A stretch of 64,000 nt of DNA from NCBI GenBank assembly GCA_033807695.1, contig CM066303.1, forward strand, positions 3,596,001-3,660,000, in the 5' to 3' direction. Source of the stretch: Daedaleopsis sinensis (Eukaryota > Basidiomycota > Agaricomycetes > Polyporales > Polyporaceae). Both the position numbers and the translations under genes were made by a program. Each line of letters begins with the position of its first letter. Position 1 is the stretch's first letter. Under the pieces are notes generated by a model. It was not told the DNA's origin. It did not search any database and was given only the letters and a program-made list of their open reading frames with translations. Shown one piece after another: positions 21,531-34,300 of this stretch.

Positions 21531-23631
21531 CTAGGTATCGCAAACACGGTGCCAGCGCGCGTTTTGAGATCGCGCGGAGATTCGACGGGGGTTTCTGGCG
21601 GCGTGCAAGACAGGTCTGTGTGCACCGGACGAATTGATAACGAGATGAGCAGGATGCGCTTGCGGGGCCTGTGTGCGTACACGTACCTGTGGACTTTCTC
21701 GCGTTCGGCTGGTGTCCAGATGGGTATGTTACTGAGTTCCGCAGAGATCGCGAAAACGCTGATGCGCGTGACACGCGTGTAGCACGCGTTATGAGAGCAC
21801 GCGAGAGCATACGGAGAGGGGAGGGAATGACGCGCGTCGAGGACACGTCGATGGGGTGGATGCGTACGGCACGCGAGCTTGGAACGTCGCGGACCCGTTC
21901 AAGCGCATAGAGCGCGTCTGACAACCGCACGGCGAGGGGGTTTGTTCACTTCCAGGGAGCCGGGGGACGAGTTCATGCGTACGGAGCGCAATCAATATTA
22001 ATAACTGTGCCTGGCGGTGTGCATGCGCGCATCATGCGCGTGCGCTTTCTCATGTTCAAAGTGTAACGTGTATGCGCAGCGAATGCAAGAGCACTGACTC
22101 ACCGAACCGAACCACACCCACACTGTGTGTCCCTCGTTCGCTCAGGCCATTCCGGAACGTTCATCGGTCCGGGGCCAGGCAGGCGCAGGTGCGAGGGGAC
22201 GCGCAGGGAGCGTTGCACAAGAGCCGGGGGGTCGACGGGCACCAGTCGCGCACAGATTCAGAGGGAATGAGTGCAGGAGAGAATACATGCGGCGGCAGCG
22301 GACACGACGGCAGGAGAGAACGAGGAGCACGAGCGAGAGCGCCCGCGTCTGCGTGCGCGTCTGACGTCATCGACTCTGCCACAAGCGCCGAACAGGACCA
22401 CCTCCATCTTCGACGTTCGTCTCTGTGTCGTCTCTATCCTTGCGTCTCCTCCACATCAGGCTGCAGCTTCTGCTGCTCTGCTCATCACGACCGCTTGTGC
22501 TTGTCTCCCATAACACTCGCTCTCGCCCTGGCTCCTCCCGACTCACTCGACTCCCTCGACGCGTCTCTCTTGTGACTATCCCCTCTGCGCATTGCGCCGG
22601 CGGCGGCCGCCTCCCTGGAGACTACTGGAGTGCAACTCACGGTTGTCTGAGCCTATGCGCCAGGTAAGTAACATGTTTTCGGCCTCTAGATCTACCCCAC
22701 ACAACTGTGTACTCCGTATCCAATATATGCACTGTGTCCCTCGACTCGCCCGCCTATCTGCTTCTCTCTATGCCTGTATGCATGTCAGTCCTGCCTAGTG
22801 TATGTACAATGCCATCTGGACGACTCTCCCGTACCTCTGTTCCGGACTCCGGGCCTAAGCCATTTTCTCTCCATCACTCGTATTCTCTGACACGCGTGAA
22901 TATCTAGCTCGCTTCCTCGTTTGTAACTCGCGCAAGACACTGGCACCCCTCGCAAACAAGAAGCCCCCATCCGCTCATGTGTACCTCCCCCCTATGAGGC
23001 TGGCTTCACATCTCCATCAAGTAGGGTAAGTTCGTCCCCTCCCCACAACTCATCCCTGCTCAACCACATCCCGTACTATGTTCTCTGTGTGCATATATCG
23101 ATTCCGCGTTTCACCATACGTGACGTCCTCAGCGTGCTCGAGATCTGGTCATATCGACGGCCTCCATGCATCCTCCCAAGCAAAGCGACATTTCCTGCTT
23201 TTTACTGCGCTCGGCTGCCACGCTATTCTGCGCCTGACCGCACAAACTCTACGCACCGCCCTCGCGGCGGTTATGACACCGGCCTACCCAAGTTCCTCGA
23301 CGTCTCGTGGTCCAACACTCTGCTGACGGACCTCACCTTAGTATCCAGCTCGCGGCCTTTCTAGGACTCGCGGTTGCCGCAAAGGAGAACCTTAATCCGC
23401 TCGTGCACACCTCGCACTCAGGAGTCTCACTGTCATTACGGCTTCCGTGAAGTATGATGCGTCTTTGCACAACTCCTCGCAAGGCTCTGTCCCACATGTG
23501 AGTAAACCTCCGTCTACTGAAGTGCTTCGCGCCAAAATATCTTACAGTCTTCACTACGTCTGCCAAGGACTCTGCATCGGGAACGCGGCGACAGCGTTCA
23601 TGCGATCGTCTTTCACACCTCATCATCCCAA
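21531..23631. repeat. Array segments S4-S5, copy 2
   Basis: Near-identical to 11453-13550. It differs by isolated substitutions and a one-base indel (GGTAAGTAAC at 22664). No intact gene. Confidence 0.8.
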
Positions 23632-24232
23632 ATGGTCCGCCTCACCGTCGCCTTCGTATCCGCCCTCCTTGCCGCGGCCGGCTTTGTCAAAGGGGTAGCG
23701 GTCCCCCGCCACGACGAACCTACGCTTGAACCCATCCCCACCGGCACCCCGACGGCTTCTCCCTCGGCCGGACCACCGAGAACGTTAACGGAAGCACCAT
23801 CTGGGAGTTCCTCGGCGAGGACGCCACCACCGTTAACTACGTCAACGTCAACTCGCCTCCGCCCAAGGAGTCCGCCGCCGTGCCTGATGTATCCTCCGGT
23901 GCGCTCGTCAGGCGCGACAGCATCTACTGCAGCGGCTATGGCCCTGGCGTGACTGCGGACTAGGTGAACGTCGCACAGGGCTGTGGTCATGTGCCGAGAC
24001 GGGTTCTCCTTCGATGGGCGGAGCATCGCGCGCGTGTACTCCGACGGCGTCGCCTACGGGTGCAACTGCGCGGGCTCGCCGACGTGCACACGACGATCTG
24101 TGGCTCTACTCCGGGCTGGTCAACTCCAGGTGCAGCTTCGTGCACGGCTGGTGTGCGAGTGCGTGGTGGTATCGCATCGACATTGTCCGGGCTGCCTACG
24201 GCCGCACCAAGACGCGCAGTCGGTTCTGTTGA
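23632..24232 (+). pseudogene. Decayed small secreted cysteine-rich protein, copy 2
   Basis: Same layout as the pseudogene at 13551: intact signal peptide, the same frame change after the TASP stretch, the same GAC-TAG nonsense codon (23958-23963) and the same later frame changes. It differs by a 3-bp deletion and several substitutions (KGDRIYCGG becomes RRDSIYCSG). The shared lesions show that inactivation came before the duplication. Confidence 0.75.
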
Positions 24233-25648
24233 ATAGGTGCGCATTTTGTTCCGCTGCATCTCTAATTCTGTGCCTGTCGTTTCGACCGACAGACGACTGA
24301 AGCAGTGAAGCTCAGCGCTTCTAGAAAGAAGAATGAGGCGTAAAAGGTGGTTTCTCGCCTCTTGTTAATTTTGTATGGTCGTTGTCGGGTTCTCTGTTTG
24401 ATAATATGGGGAGTATGGCGGTCTCGCGGTGGAGATGCGTGCAAGGACGGATTTCTCAGCTAGTTCAGGCTGGTGTCGGCTCCGAAGGTAACGGGAACAG
24501 CTGAGGTAGTGTGCTCAGCTAGAGGGTGCACATGTGCGTCTTGCACAGTCATCATTCAGATACGTGACACCGCTCATATCGCTAGCTTTCAAGTATACTC
24601 CTGCCGCGAATCCAGGTTCTGAGCGCTGAGCGATGTTCGTGACATCGTCTCATGCGAGCTGTGTCGGTAAGTCTATCGACCATTTCGCGTTTCCATCAAG
24701 GGCCCGTGTAACGCGCACACTGACAGCGGACATGCCTCGTTCTACCCCCTTCGACTTGAAGAGGTCTAGACGGTGCTGTGAACGTCGGATATTTACGTGC
24801 TCCCTTTCTCGCAACTCCAGGGTCGTCGGATCGTTAAAACCCGATCGGACGTCCCTCCACAGCTCTACACAACGTGCTCGACGTTTCTCGCGACTACTTC
24901 TACAACGTTCTTCGAGGTCGACTAGTTCATTCAAGGTGAGTCCGAACGCACCTCTGGCGCCCGTCTTCAAATACCAACAGCTTCATGGAATGCTGGCGCT
25001 GTCCACACAGCGCGTTCGACCTTCCACAACGTATATTGGGATGTGGTGGCTCGGTCCCCTTCCGCGGGTGACAGCGAGTGCGTGCACTCCGGGAATAGGA
25101 ATAGTCTGTCGCGAGCCATACGACCAGAGTACAGCCGCCATGGCCCGCACAGCTACAATGGCTGTGTCCGAAGTCCTATGGAGTCGTATGTATGTGCGGA
25201 CTGTTTGGCCGCACTCACACACCGGCTGAGCGGTCACTTGCTCAGTGCTGTTAGGAAGACTAACACAGACTCTCATCAGACGGAGCACACACCGACTACC
25301 TTAGAGTGCCCTGAACGACGTCATCTTGAGCACGCGGTACATCTTGTTCCCACCCGTGGGGCGAGTACGATAGTGATATCTAGACGCACATTTGCAGGCT
25401 AAGAGTGCTGTGTTGAGCGATACAGACCACATTGAACGTCCAGCGTTGTTGTTTGACTACCCCAATTAGACATTAACGATCAGATCTGACAGTTCTGCAT
25501 GTCTTCCTCGGCCCTCGTGATGGCTCAGAGCGCGCAGTAGTCTGCTTGGTGTGGACACCTGGCGTACGTACTCTGCCTACTATACTTCCTCTACCATCCC
25601 CGGAAGGCCCCCGCTCACCATCATACAGTCCCCGCTCGAGCTCTCGCT
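24233..25648. repeat. Array segment S9 and DUF6535 upstream region, copy 2
   Basis: Near-identical to 14155-15561, with a 9-bp insertion at about 25170 (CGAAGTCCT) relative to copy 1. No intact gene was seen. Confidence 0.6.
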
Positions 25649-28134
25649 ATGTCAGAAGCAGATCACGTACCATCGCACTCCGAAACGGTACAGGTCTCCG
25701 CTAAATCTCCGGAGCAGAACCGGAATTTGGGTGAGAGTGTACATGATCGCGGTGCAGGCGATGCTACAGCCGTACGTCGCATTGCCGTAGCCTCCTGGGG
25801 GTGATACTGACTGAGTGAGATGTGGATAGAATGCAGGGACCGTACCAGACTCACTTCCGCCCTGGCCCGAAGACTGGTTGCACATACCGAGCGTGAAGGT
25901 AATAGGGTTTCCATCATCACTGGTGACATGTAAGATACTCACGGACGTACTACAGGAACGATGGAAGGAGAGGCAGAGCTCCTTATACACCGAAAAGGAG
26001 AAGACCGATGCAAGGGAAGAAATCGCGGAGATAGTCAAGCAGTACAGCGATGACATGGTGAAGCGTTGGAAAGAGGAGATGGACACGCTACTTGTATACG
26101 TGCGTGATCCCGTACATTCATGAGATTGCAACCACCATGCGATCTTCTCTTCAACAGGCCGGCCTGTTCTCCGCTATCCTAACAGCGTTCAACGTCGAAT
26201 CATACCCACTTCTCACTCCGCCGCCCCCAGATCCTGTTCTCGCTACCCTCCAACAGATCTCGCTGCAGCTCAACAGCTTCGCAGTCACTCTTCCACTTGT
26301 GAACTCAACGCAGCCGGCGAGCATCTTCACAGCTGCTCCCGCACCACCTCCTGAACGCTGGGCTGTGGTCCTGAACATGCTATGGTTCTCGAGTCTCATC
26401 TTCAGCCTGTCCGCCGCATCAGTCGCCATCATGGTCAAGCAATGGCTCGCCGAGTACAGCACCGGCATTTCAGGATCATCCCCTCATATCGCACGGATTC
26501 GGCAGCACCGACTGAACAGCCTCAGGAGGTGGAGAGTTGCTGAAATCATCGGTGTTCTTCCTGTTCTCCTGCAAATTGCCTTGTCCCTATTCTTCGCTGG
26601 TGTTCTCGTCCTACTATGGCATCTCAATCATGCTGTCGCCGTCATCGCAACTATCCTTATCGGAGCTCTATTCGTTCTCACATTTGTGACGACTGTACTG
26701 CCAGCCTTCAGTCGCCACTGCTGCTATATCTCGCCACCCGCTATCGGGTTCGCTTTGGCGATTCTACCTCTCACTCATAAATTAGCCAAGGCATCTTGGA
26801 GGATCTATTGTGCGACATCAGATGGTCACTGGGCAGAGGATACAGCCTTGAAGGTGTACGAATATATGCACTCCTCCGGTGCTACATTGACCATCCGCGG
26901 AAAGGAGCTCAAGGCTGTTTCAAGCGATCAAGACGATCTCGACGCTGATATGGCTACCACGGCATTCACCACCACCCTGGACACTCGCAATATTACCGCC
27001 TCTATGCCCATTGTCACTACGCTGGAAGCCGGACCTGCCTCTCGTTACTTCTCGCAGATCAAGGCTGAACTGATGCGACACGAGCAGTGGCTAGATGTCT
27101 ACAAACAAGTACCCTGCCATGCATTGTCAAGTGGACTCTTGGCCTTAGCAGCTACTATCGACAGCACGGAAGTGGGCGCTTGGGCAGATCAGCTCAAATG
27201 GTCTATAGAAGACTACCCAGAACGCAACACAGGGCCGTCCGACATATGCATGGACCTTGTGAGCGCAGCTCAAGACCTTGTGACTCAAAATATTGTGGTC
27301 CCCGGCAATCTCGGGCGGTCCCTTGGACATATCATGTTTCAGGATAAAGGCTCCATACTGAGTGCGCAAGCTGGAAAGCGTGGTGAGCAGCAGCTATAAT
27401 TTTGACACCACGAATGAGAGATAAGCTGACTCGGCGTGGGTTAGCCGTAGCGTTTGCACAATGGCGACTAACTCAACGTCAGGAGGACAATCAAACGTTC
27501 GGCTTTTGGGAACCTGTCCATCAGTATCGATGGGCGGTGGCCGCGTCGTTTCGCTATTCCCTAATTCATGCAGCAACCGACAAAGATTTTCTGTTGGTCT
27601 GGGCCCATCCGCGTTGTGGACTTGCCGAGGTTCTACGCTTAGCTTTTCCCGCTACAAGAGGCACCGCATGGATTTGGTCTGATATCATCTGTGATCTTCG
27701 AGACATGCTGGTGACCGGTCTGAACGCGGACAGTATGCTCCTTGACGAGCTCAGAGAGGCATTAAACATCAAGAAAGTGCCGGTGGGCCCTTACTACGAC
27801 TCGGCCGATTATGAGTCCAGGGAGTGGCAAACAGAAGTTGAAAGCTGTCAGGTACGGGTCAAAGATTGGATCTCCCGAGTGACCCGGAATTTGAATCCGG
27901 TAGGAGTGTCATCCTAGTAATCTCGACGTGCGGAGCTGACATGCAATTGACTCACAGCCGCTTCCGCAAGAGACTGTCCGCTCAGTCTCTGACTCGGATG
28001 CCGACGGAGCAGGGACCTCTCCAAACCCCGACTCGGAGCCCATTGGCGCATCATGGCGACAGCGGCATACCCGCGTATCTTCTCCCAGTCGGGTTCGGCT
28101 CTCCGACGCCCTTCCTCCTCAGCTTGTCTTGTGA
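25649..28134 (+). CDS. DUF6535 membrane protein, copy B
   Basis: Exons 25649-25771, 25956-26099, 26158-27382, 27445-27899 and 27958-28134 give 707 aa. Through exon 3 it is almost the same protein as copy A, including the KQWLAEY hallmark and all membrane segments. From residue ~560, past the break of identity at 27624, it diverges: AEVLRLAFPATRGTAWIW replaces ERILRFALAADEFTAYAW. The last exon is longer than in A (58 against 36 codons before the stop) and Ser/Asp-rich. No lesion was seen, so it is probably functional. Confidence 0.85.
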
Positions 28135-28790
28135 TACTGCGGCCCATAATCAGTCCCTTGATCAGCCCGCAGACGTCACATACTCGCCTAGCTCCCTCAC
28201 TCGAATTCGCTTCAATGCTCTCCACCTACCTGCCTCTGAACGCGACGCCTCTATGTGCAATTCCTCGCTCATAATCATCGCGGCCCATCATCATCAAGCA
28301 TGCACACTTGGTTGTGTATCGTCTTGCCTATACTTTATGCCAACCGCCGACTCCCTGACGATGTTCCTATTCACGCTCCTCTCAAGGTTTCAGAATATCC
28401 TTGAATCGTCCTTTTCCTCAGTGTATACTCGCGCTCGTACCTAGCTCTCGGCGGTTCCAACAGCCGGACGACTTTCGACTTTCCTCATTCTCTGTCTTCA
28501 ACAGACCGACGGCTACCCCGTGTCCCGAACCTGTTCCGTTCTCTCCGTACTCTCCGTACTGTCTCTTCCGTCCGACTCCCAACTTCGCACATCTCTTTTG
28601 GTCCCCTACACGTCTTTCTTCCCTGCTCAACACCCCTCTCGTGCATTCCCTTCACCAAGGTTCACTCGACGTTCTCGCGCGAGTCGCATCCCGGAACCCG
28701 ACCTAGCCAAAATGTAAGCCGGTGACCAGTTCTACGCTCAAGCTCGTGAACTCACACCTCAGTGCGTCGCCTAGCTAGTCATCCACCTTG

Positions 28791-28832
28791 CACCGTGCAC
28801 CGTGCACCGTGCACCTCGCACCTCGCACGGCA
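28791..28832 (+). repeat. 7-bp microsatellite
   Basis: Six tandem units of the form GCACCGT or GCACCTC, the last one degenerate. Confidence 0.9.
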
Positions 28833-30390
28833 GCAGAGCTTCCGAGCTAGCTGGCCTGTCTACGACAGACACTACGACCGGTGCGTCGTTCGCCACAACT
28901 CCAGTAGTGAGTTCGCATTCCAATCCGCATCTAATTTAGAGACTCACCGTACACGGCACCATGGTACCTCAGCAGGACAGGTTGTCGGGGCACGCTGCTG
29001 GCAAGCTCGCTGTCGCGACTCGTTCGCGGCGGCTCCGCCTGCCCCGTCCCGTCTCGAGTCCGTCGCAGCCTGCCCGTGCTCGACAGTACACGCTCCCCCA
29101 CATACAAGAGCGGGGAGTTAACGGGGGTCTCAACATGGGCCCGGGTCATTAGCGTCGATGCCGCTGACGGGAGGTGTACACAGGGCTTGGGCGCTTCCAC
29201 CGACATACAGTTTCACGAAAGTGGGCGAGCACACCGGCCTCGCGGTGCACCAGTCGCCTGCTCGCACTCTGGGAGCCCGGCGAGATGCACTTTCCGTCTG
29301 TGTCGAATGAGCAGCAGGGAACCCGCTCCTCGCACGTCCTCGTAGCCCTGAGGCCAATCCGAAACCGCAACGCACAGAGACCGTCCGGTCAGACGCCGGT
29401 GGTCATTGAGCACGCCCGGTTACGGACCTCCTCGACGAGAAGGGGAGGAAGAAGCCCTACTCCTCGCCGACGGTGATGGGTTCGATGGAGGCCGAGGCTG
29501 TAACTGGGGCAGGGCTCTTATGTTGGACGACACGATGCCAATATTCGAGTCCAGCGACGAGGAGCGGCGACGCCGGCGAGCGACACGTTCCATGGCATTG
29601 AGACGGAAATGACTCGTTGGGGTAATTGCGGGGTGTCGCATTGACAAGCGTTGGTACCAGTGAGCCTGTATATATTGCCGTAGAGCACAAGCCTGCGTAG
29701 TGGACACTGGGTTCTCAGCCGGAGCGCGCTGCGCGAGGGATCCCGGGCGAGTCGATGTCTGTGGCGAATTTCTACACCACCATTTTACGCGAGCGCACAC
29801 GGTGACACCCAAGCTGGCAGATGCGGATGTTCATCGTTCGGGAGGGCGTCGCAGGGCCTGCGTGTCGCTCTACGTCGATAAATAGGCTGGTGGCTGAGGC
29901 TCGTGCCTATCGAGTTTAAGGGCGTGAGCTCATGTCTCCGGACGCCGCTCGCCGCTCTCGCGTAGTCGCGGTCGGTCATACTTATGACACTCACCTTGAG
30001 AGTACTGTTCGCCGGATGTCGCACAGCACGAGTGAGAGTGAGCAGCGGATGGGTGCAGAGGCGGATGATCTAGAGGGAAGACGGAGGACGATGGAGGAAG
30101 ACAGAGGACGGTGAAGAAAGACGGAGGCCGGTGGAAGAAGAACGCTCAAGGTCGAACTCCGGGGCTTGATGTAGGGTACGTAGAGCTCGTGCGCATAGTC
30201 GTTTCCGGAGCCGTGTGAGGTGCCCCGGGAAGTTGCCCTCGTGGAGGCGACCTCTAAGTGCATGCATACGGTGCCCGATTCCAAATCCGAATGTGCCGCG
30301 TCGATGCATGCAGAGTCCGTTGCCGGGTCTTGTGCAAGTCTGCGAGCCTTCCCTTGGAATCGCCACCAGGCCACGCACGTCCTGCATGGC

Positions 30391-30433
30391 GGCGCATCCT
30401 GCACATCCCAGGACGAGATGTGCGGGATGTGCC
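30391..30433. repeat. Recurrent stem-loop, single copy
   Basis: Arms GGCGCATCCTGCACAT and ATGTGCGGGATGTGCC, loop CCCAGGACGAG. It has the same stem sequence as the hairpins at 21087 and 21397. Confidence 0.75.
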
Positions 30434-31350
30434 CGCTAGAGCGAGGTCTGCGTTCATACCAGTACCTGTCAGCTTTGTCGCGGTCTGCCAGTGTCCAGAC
30501 ATGGATCGCGAGAAGGTGATGCGCATGGTACGTGTATGATACACGTTTTGAGAGAACGCGGAAGCGCCCGAGGGGTTTGACCGGTGTTCCCAGCGGCGTA
30601 CAAGGTAGGTTTGCGCGCACCTGACGGGACGCTTTCAAAACGAGAGATGCGACCACGTACCTGCCGTTTGTCACAGTCGACTGGTGTCCAGAGGGATATC
30701 ATACCAGGTTGTCCAGGATCCTGAATAGGCGTGTAGTACGTGTTTTGAGAGCACGCGAGAGCGCACGGAGAGGAGAGAGTTGACCCACGTTGAGGACACG
30801 CTGATGAGGCGGCTGTGTACGGCATACGAGCTTGGGGACGTCGGGGACGCGGTCAAGCGCACAGAGCGCATCTGACACGCGCACGGCGAGCCGGCGGACG
30901 AGTTCAGGCGCATCGAGCGCGTTGGACAGGCGGGCCTGGGGGCGTGCAAGACAGCGCAGCGCAGGTTCGTGCGCACAGGACGCGTCCCCTGTCTCCTACA
31001 CGCCGGCGTGTTTTGTGCGTGTGCTATGTCAGAACTTGTGAGATCGTCTTGATGTTCAGGAATGAATACGGTACCGGACTCTCAAACGCGTAATACGCGT
31101 CCAGAACGCGCTTTCTGAGTATGCAGAGAGTGGATTTGAAGTACGGCGGGTGACCGGCGGAGCGCATCTGGACGGTGGGAGGCAGCGAGGACGGGGGGAG
31201 CGGGATGGGAATCCTCCACGGTATATACCTCGTGTAGCCGTGAATGTGAGAGAAAGTACTCACCAGTATGCCCTATATCCACAGTGCGCTCCATGTACGC
31301 TATACGCCCCGCGAACCGCCCTTTTGCTGCCGCTCCGAAAGCTACATTTG

Positions 31351-34300
31351 CGTCCTTTCTGCAAGGGCGCGGGCCGGGAAGGGGCAGGTACAAGGAGACG
31401 CACAGAGAGCGTTGCAGAGGATCATGGGCTCGGACAGACTCGGAGGGAGTGTGCAGGAGAGGATGCATGCGGCGGCGGCGGCGGACACGGCTGCAGGAGG
31501 AGCACGAGCGAGAGCGCCCGAGTGCGCGTCATCGACTCTGCTGCAAGCGCCGAACAGGACCAGGGCGCCTGAGGCTGCAGACTGCTCTGCCTCCGAGCTC
31601 CCTCCGTCCGTGTTCGTCTCTCTCCTTGGTCCTCCTCAGACTGCTGCTGTCTACTGCTCCGTCTCTGATGACGCTTGTCCTCACTTGGCTCTGACTGCTC
31701 TTACCCTCGGTCTCCCCTCGCAACTGCGCAACTGCCTTGCGCACTCGACTCCCGAGTCCACGCGTAGGCAAGGCTCTTGTGACTATCCCCATGCGCATTG
31801 CGCCCTCGACTCCCTGGAGACTACTGGAGTACAAATGACGGCTGTTTGTGCATGTGCACTAGGTAAGCAACATTTCTGCCGCTTTTAGGTCCTCCCAACA
31901 CACTGTGTGCCCTGTCGACTCCAGGTTCCCGTTGCCGTTGAGCAGCGCCCGCGGCTTCCGCCCTCTCCTCCTCCTCCGGCCATCGCGTTAGCCCTGCGAA
32001 CTGCAAGACTCATATGCTCGTCTCTAGACGCATAGGCTCCACATGATTCTTACCATCACCGATCTCGCGCATGGCCCGACTCGGAGATACTCACCGGTCT
32101 GCACATATACAAGGCCACCCGTGACCCGACGTCGTCGGTCGAACATCCCGCCGTGGTCTTGCTGGTCCATCGACACAGAGAGCGCGAGTGGGTGGATGCG
32201 CCATGTGACGCGAGGACGGTGAGCACCCTTCCTCACAGTACAGGTCCTGCACGGTGCCCCAGCCAGTATGCTGATCCTTTCCCCTCTGCTCTCGATTTAC
32301 AAGGGCTCACAACACGCAACCTCACCCTCGCCATTCGCCAGTCACTTACGTACTCTTCTCGCTCCCACCCTCCGTTATGAATCTTGCCTGGCCATCACCA
32401 GACGACGACGATGCCCCACCGTGTCTTTTGCACTCTACACTCGCAGCTTCCCTCCGGAGAGAACTGTTGACGTCCTGTCCCTCATACGCCACGCACAAGC
32501 TTCAACCCCTTCAGACCCGGCGCCCGAATGGCACTGCCCGCTTCGCTGGAGGAGTTGACGTTGGGCACGCCTGCGCGACGTCTGCAAGGCACGGGCGAAA
32601 GGATCGACTCCTGACGATCTACATAAAGTCCTCTATCACCGTCGGAAGCCATTCGATGTACTGGTCTCAGCGCAGAAGCTGACGACTGCGGTGAGTCTCG
32701 CTACTGCGATCATTGACCTTACGATGAACTGACAAGGGCATACTCCGTCACACAGTCGCAGGCCTTCGCGGTGAACCGCCGGATGCGACTCCAGGCCACT
32801 GCGCACGCGCAACGGTCTAGCGGAGCCGCTAGAGAGTGCCACGTCGTGAACGTGAACCCTCTATGCGAATTCTCAAGGCGCAGTGGCCTTGCTCGTCTGA
32901 TCCTATTGTGCGTGCGACAACGCCGATCGCGAGCATCTGCGGTCGGTCTGTTCACACCTGCATCTCTATTGGGGCAGATGGTCCTCGCGTCTACTTGGGA
33001 GCCTGCAGACGACTCTCGCCTGTGGCGTTGACAGATGCTAGTGCTCCTCCGTGTCCGCAGCTCTACAGAGAAGCGCGGAACGCACCCGACTCTATGCTCA
33101 CGCCTCGCTCTGTCGTATAACATATCCCGCGCGTAACTCGCATCGCATTCTGAAGGAGCCCCGATAAAGACAGCTTTCAAGTCTCACCACTTGTCTAGGC
33201 CTGGAGTGCATGATCAGCGCTGTGCGTACAGCGGTCGTACAGGGCTTTGACCTGTCACTCAGGTGCGTGAGTCTCCGCGTATCACTTGATAGCTGCTCAC
33301 GCGTCATAAACAACACAGGCGGCATGCCGCACTCTCGAAAGCGACCCCAATTGAGGCCTAGTCCGTTCTCTGCTCCGAGCGTCCAACTGACTCAAAGAGC
33401 ACACACGCAGTAACCTCATCGAGCGCATACTGGCACGTCTCAGCTCGAACTATTGCCCGGAATGCTGCCCACATTGCGCACATCCGAGTTTCGAGTCCCC
33501 GCCGCACATTCACATTCTCTATCCTGACGCCTTCGGATGTACTCGTATCCCGCACGACACTATGCGGCGCTTCACGGGCATCGCAACCTTCGTCATCCAA
33601 GCTGCGGCATCCCTGCATCTCCGCCAGCCCCAGAGCCAGTCCGACGAGTTGAAGCACCCCTTCGGTTACGGCCGTCCGTCTTGTTCTACTAGTACAGGGT
33701 ACAACAAGTCCGCCGAGCGTGAGTGTGGCTGATTGTATCAAAATGTGTAGCAGAAACTCATGCAGAGTCACAAAGCCAGTAGTCCAGCGCATAAGGCACG
33801 TACCGGACCAATGGGACTATGGCGCACACAAGTACTCCACACTTCGCCCGCCGTTGTTTGGCCTCCCCCCCTGCCTCTGTTCCGCGACTCTCAGCTCCTG
33901 GTCTCCGCTCTGCGCATTGCAGCAAGAACTCGCTCTCCCGGCTTAGTAGGGTTGTAACGCCCATGTATTTGATGGTTTCGATACCCTCTCCTCTCTCCTC
34001 ATCCATCCGCTTTCGCCCTTGAACGGTGACCGCTATGCAGAGTAATGGAGTCGACTCGTATCTGGTCATGGGGGTGCACTAGGTGAGTGCTCCGTCACAC
34101 CGCTCGTAGGCTACCATGTACTCCGTCCCGTCAGTATATGCGTTCCTATAAGTTCACCCCATCCCGCTCATCTTTCTCTTGTTCAACACGAATGAACGAT
34201 CAGCTTCGTGCACCCCGCATTCGCCCTCGATCGCTCGTCCTCACGACCCGAACAAGTCCTCGCCGAACACTGACCCTTCTATCGCACGGTGTGCGTAGAA

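Larger units (their letters stand above)
21620..27624 (+). repeat. Large direct duplication, right copy
   Basis: Partner of 11540-17537. Within the last 900 bp before the boundary a few substitutions appear (for example Lys/Gln and Ser/Gly changes in DUF6535). Between about 25300 and 26870 I saw essentially none. Confidence 0.9.
28135..31350. repeat. Array segments S1-S3, copy 2 (diverged), with satellite-like monomers
   Basis: S1 is 28420-28960. S2 is about 28970-29620 and holds a relic reading VTDLLDEKGRKKP then, after a frame change, DTMPIFESSDEERRRR. The diverged S3/S4 (29640-31350) has one stem-loop at 30391 and at least two ~200-bp monomers with TGTCCAGA and TTTTGAGAGCACGCGAGAGCG (30460-30780). 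No intact gene was seen. Confidence 0.6.

Noticed and set aside
20665..21534. 289-codon open frame in S3
   Set aside because: The near-identical copies at 42324 and 58400 close the frame by small indels, and it overlaps hairpins and satellite monomers; chance opening in GC-rich repeat.
21481..21930. Minus-strand ORF with internal peptide repeats (YPSGHxPxA), also at 11392 and 44829
   Set aside because: The peptide repeat simply reflects the ~200-bp DNA monomer; sister copies disagree in frame.
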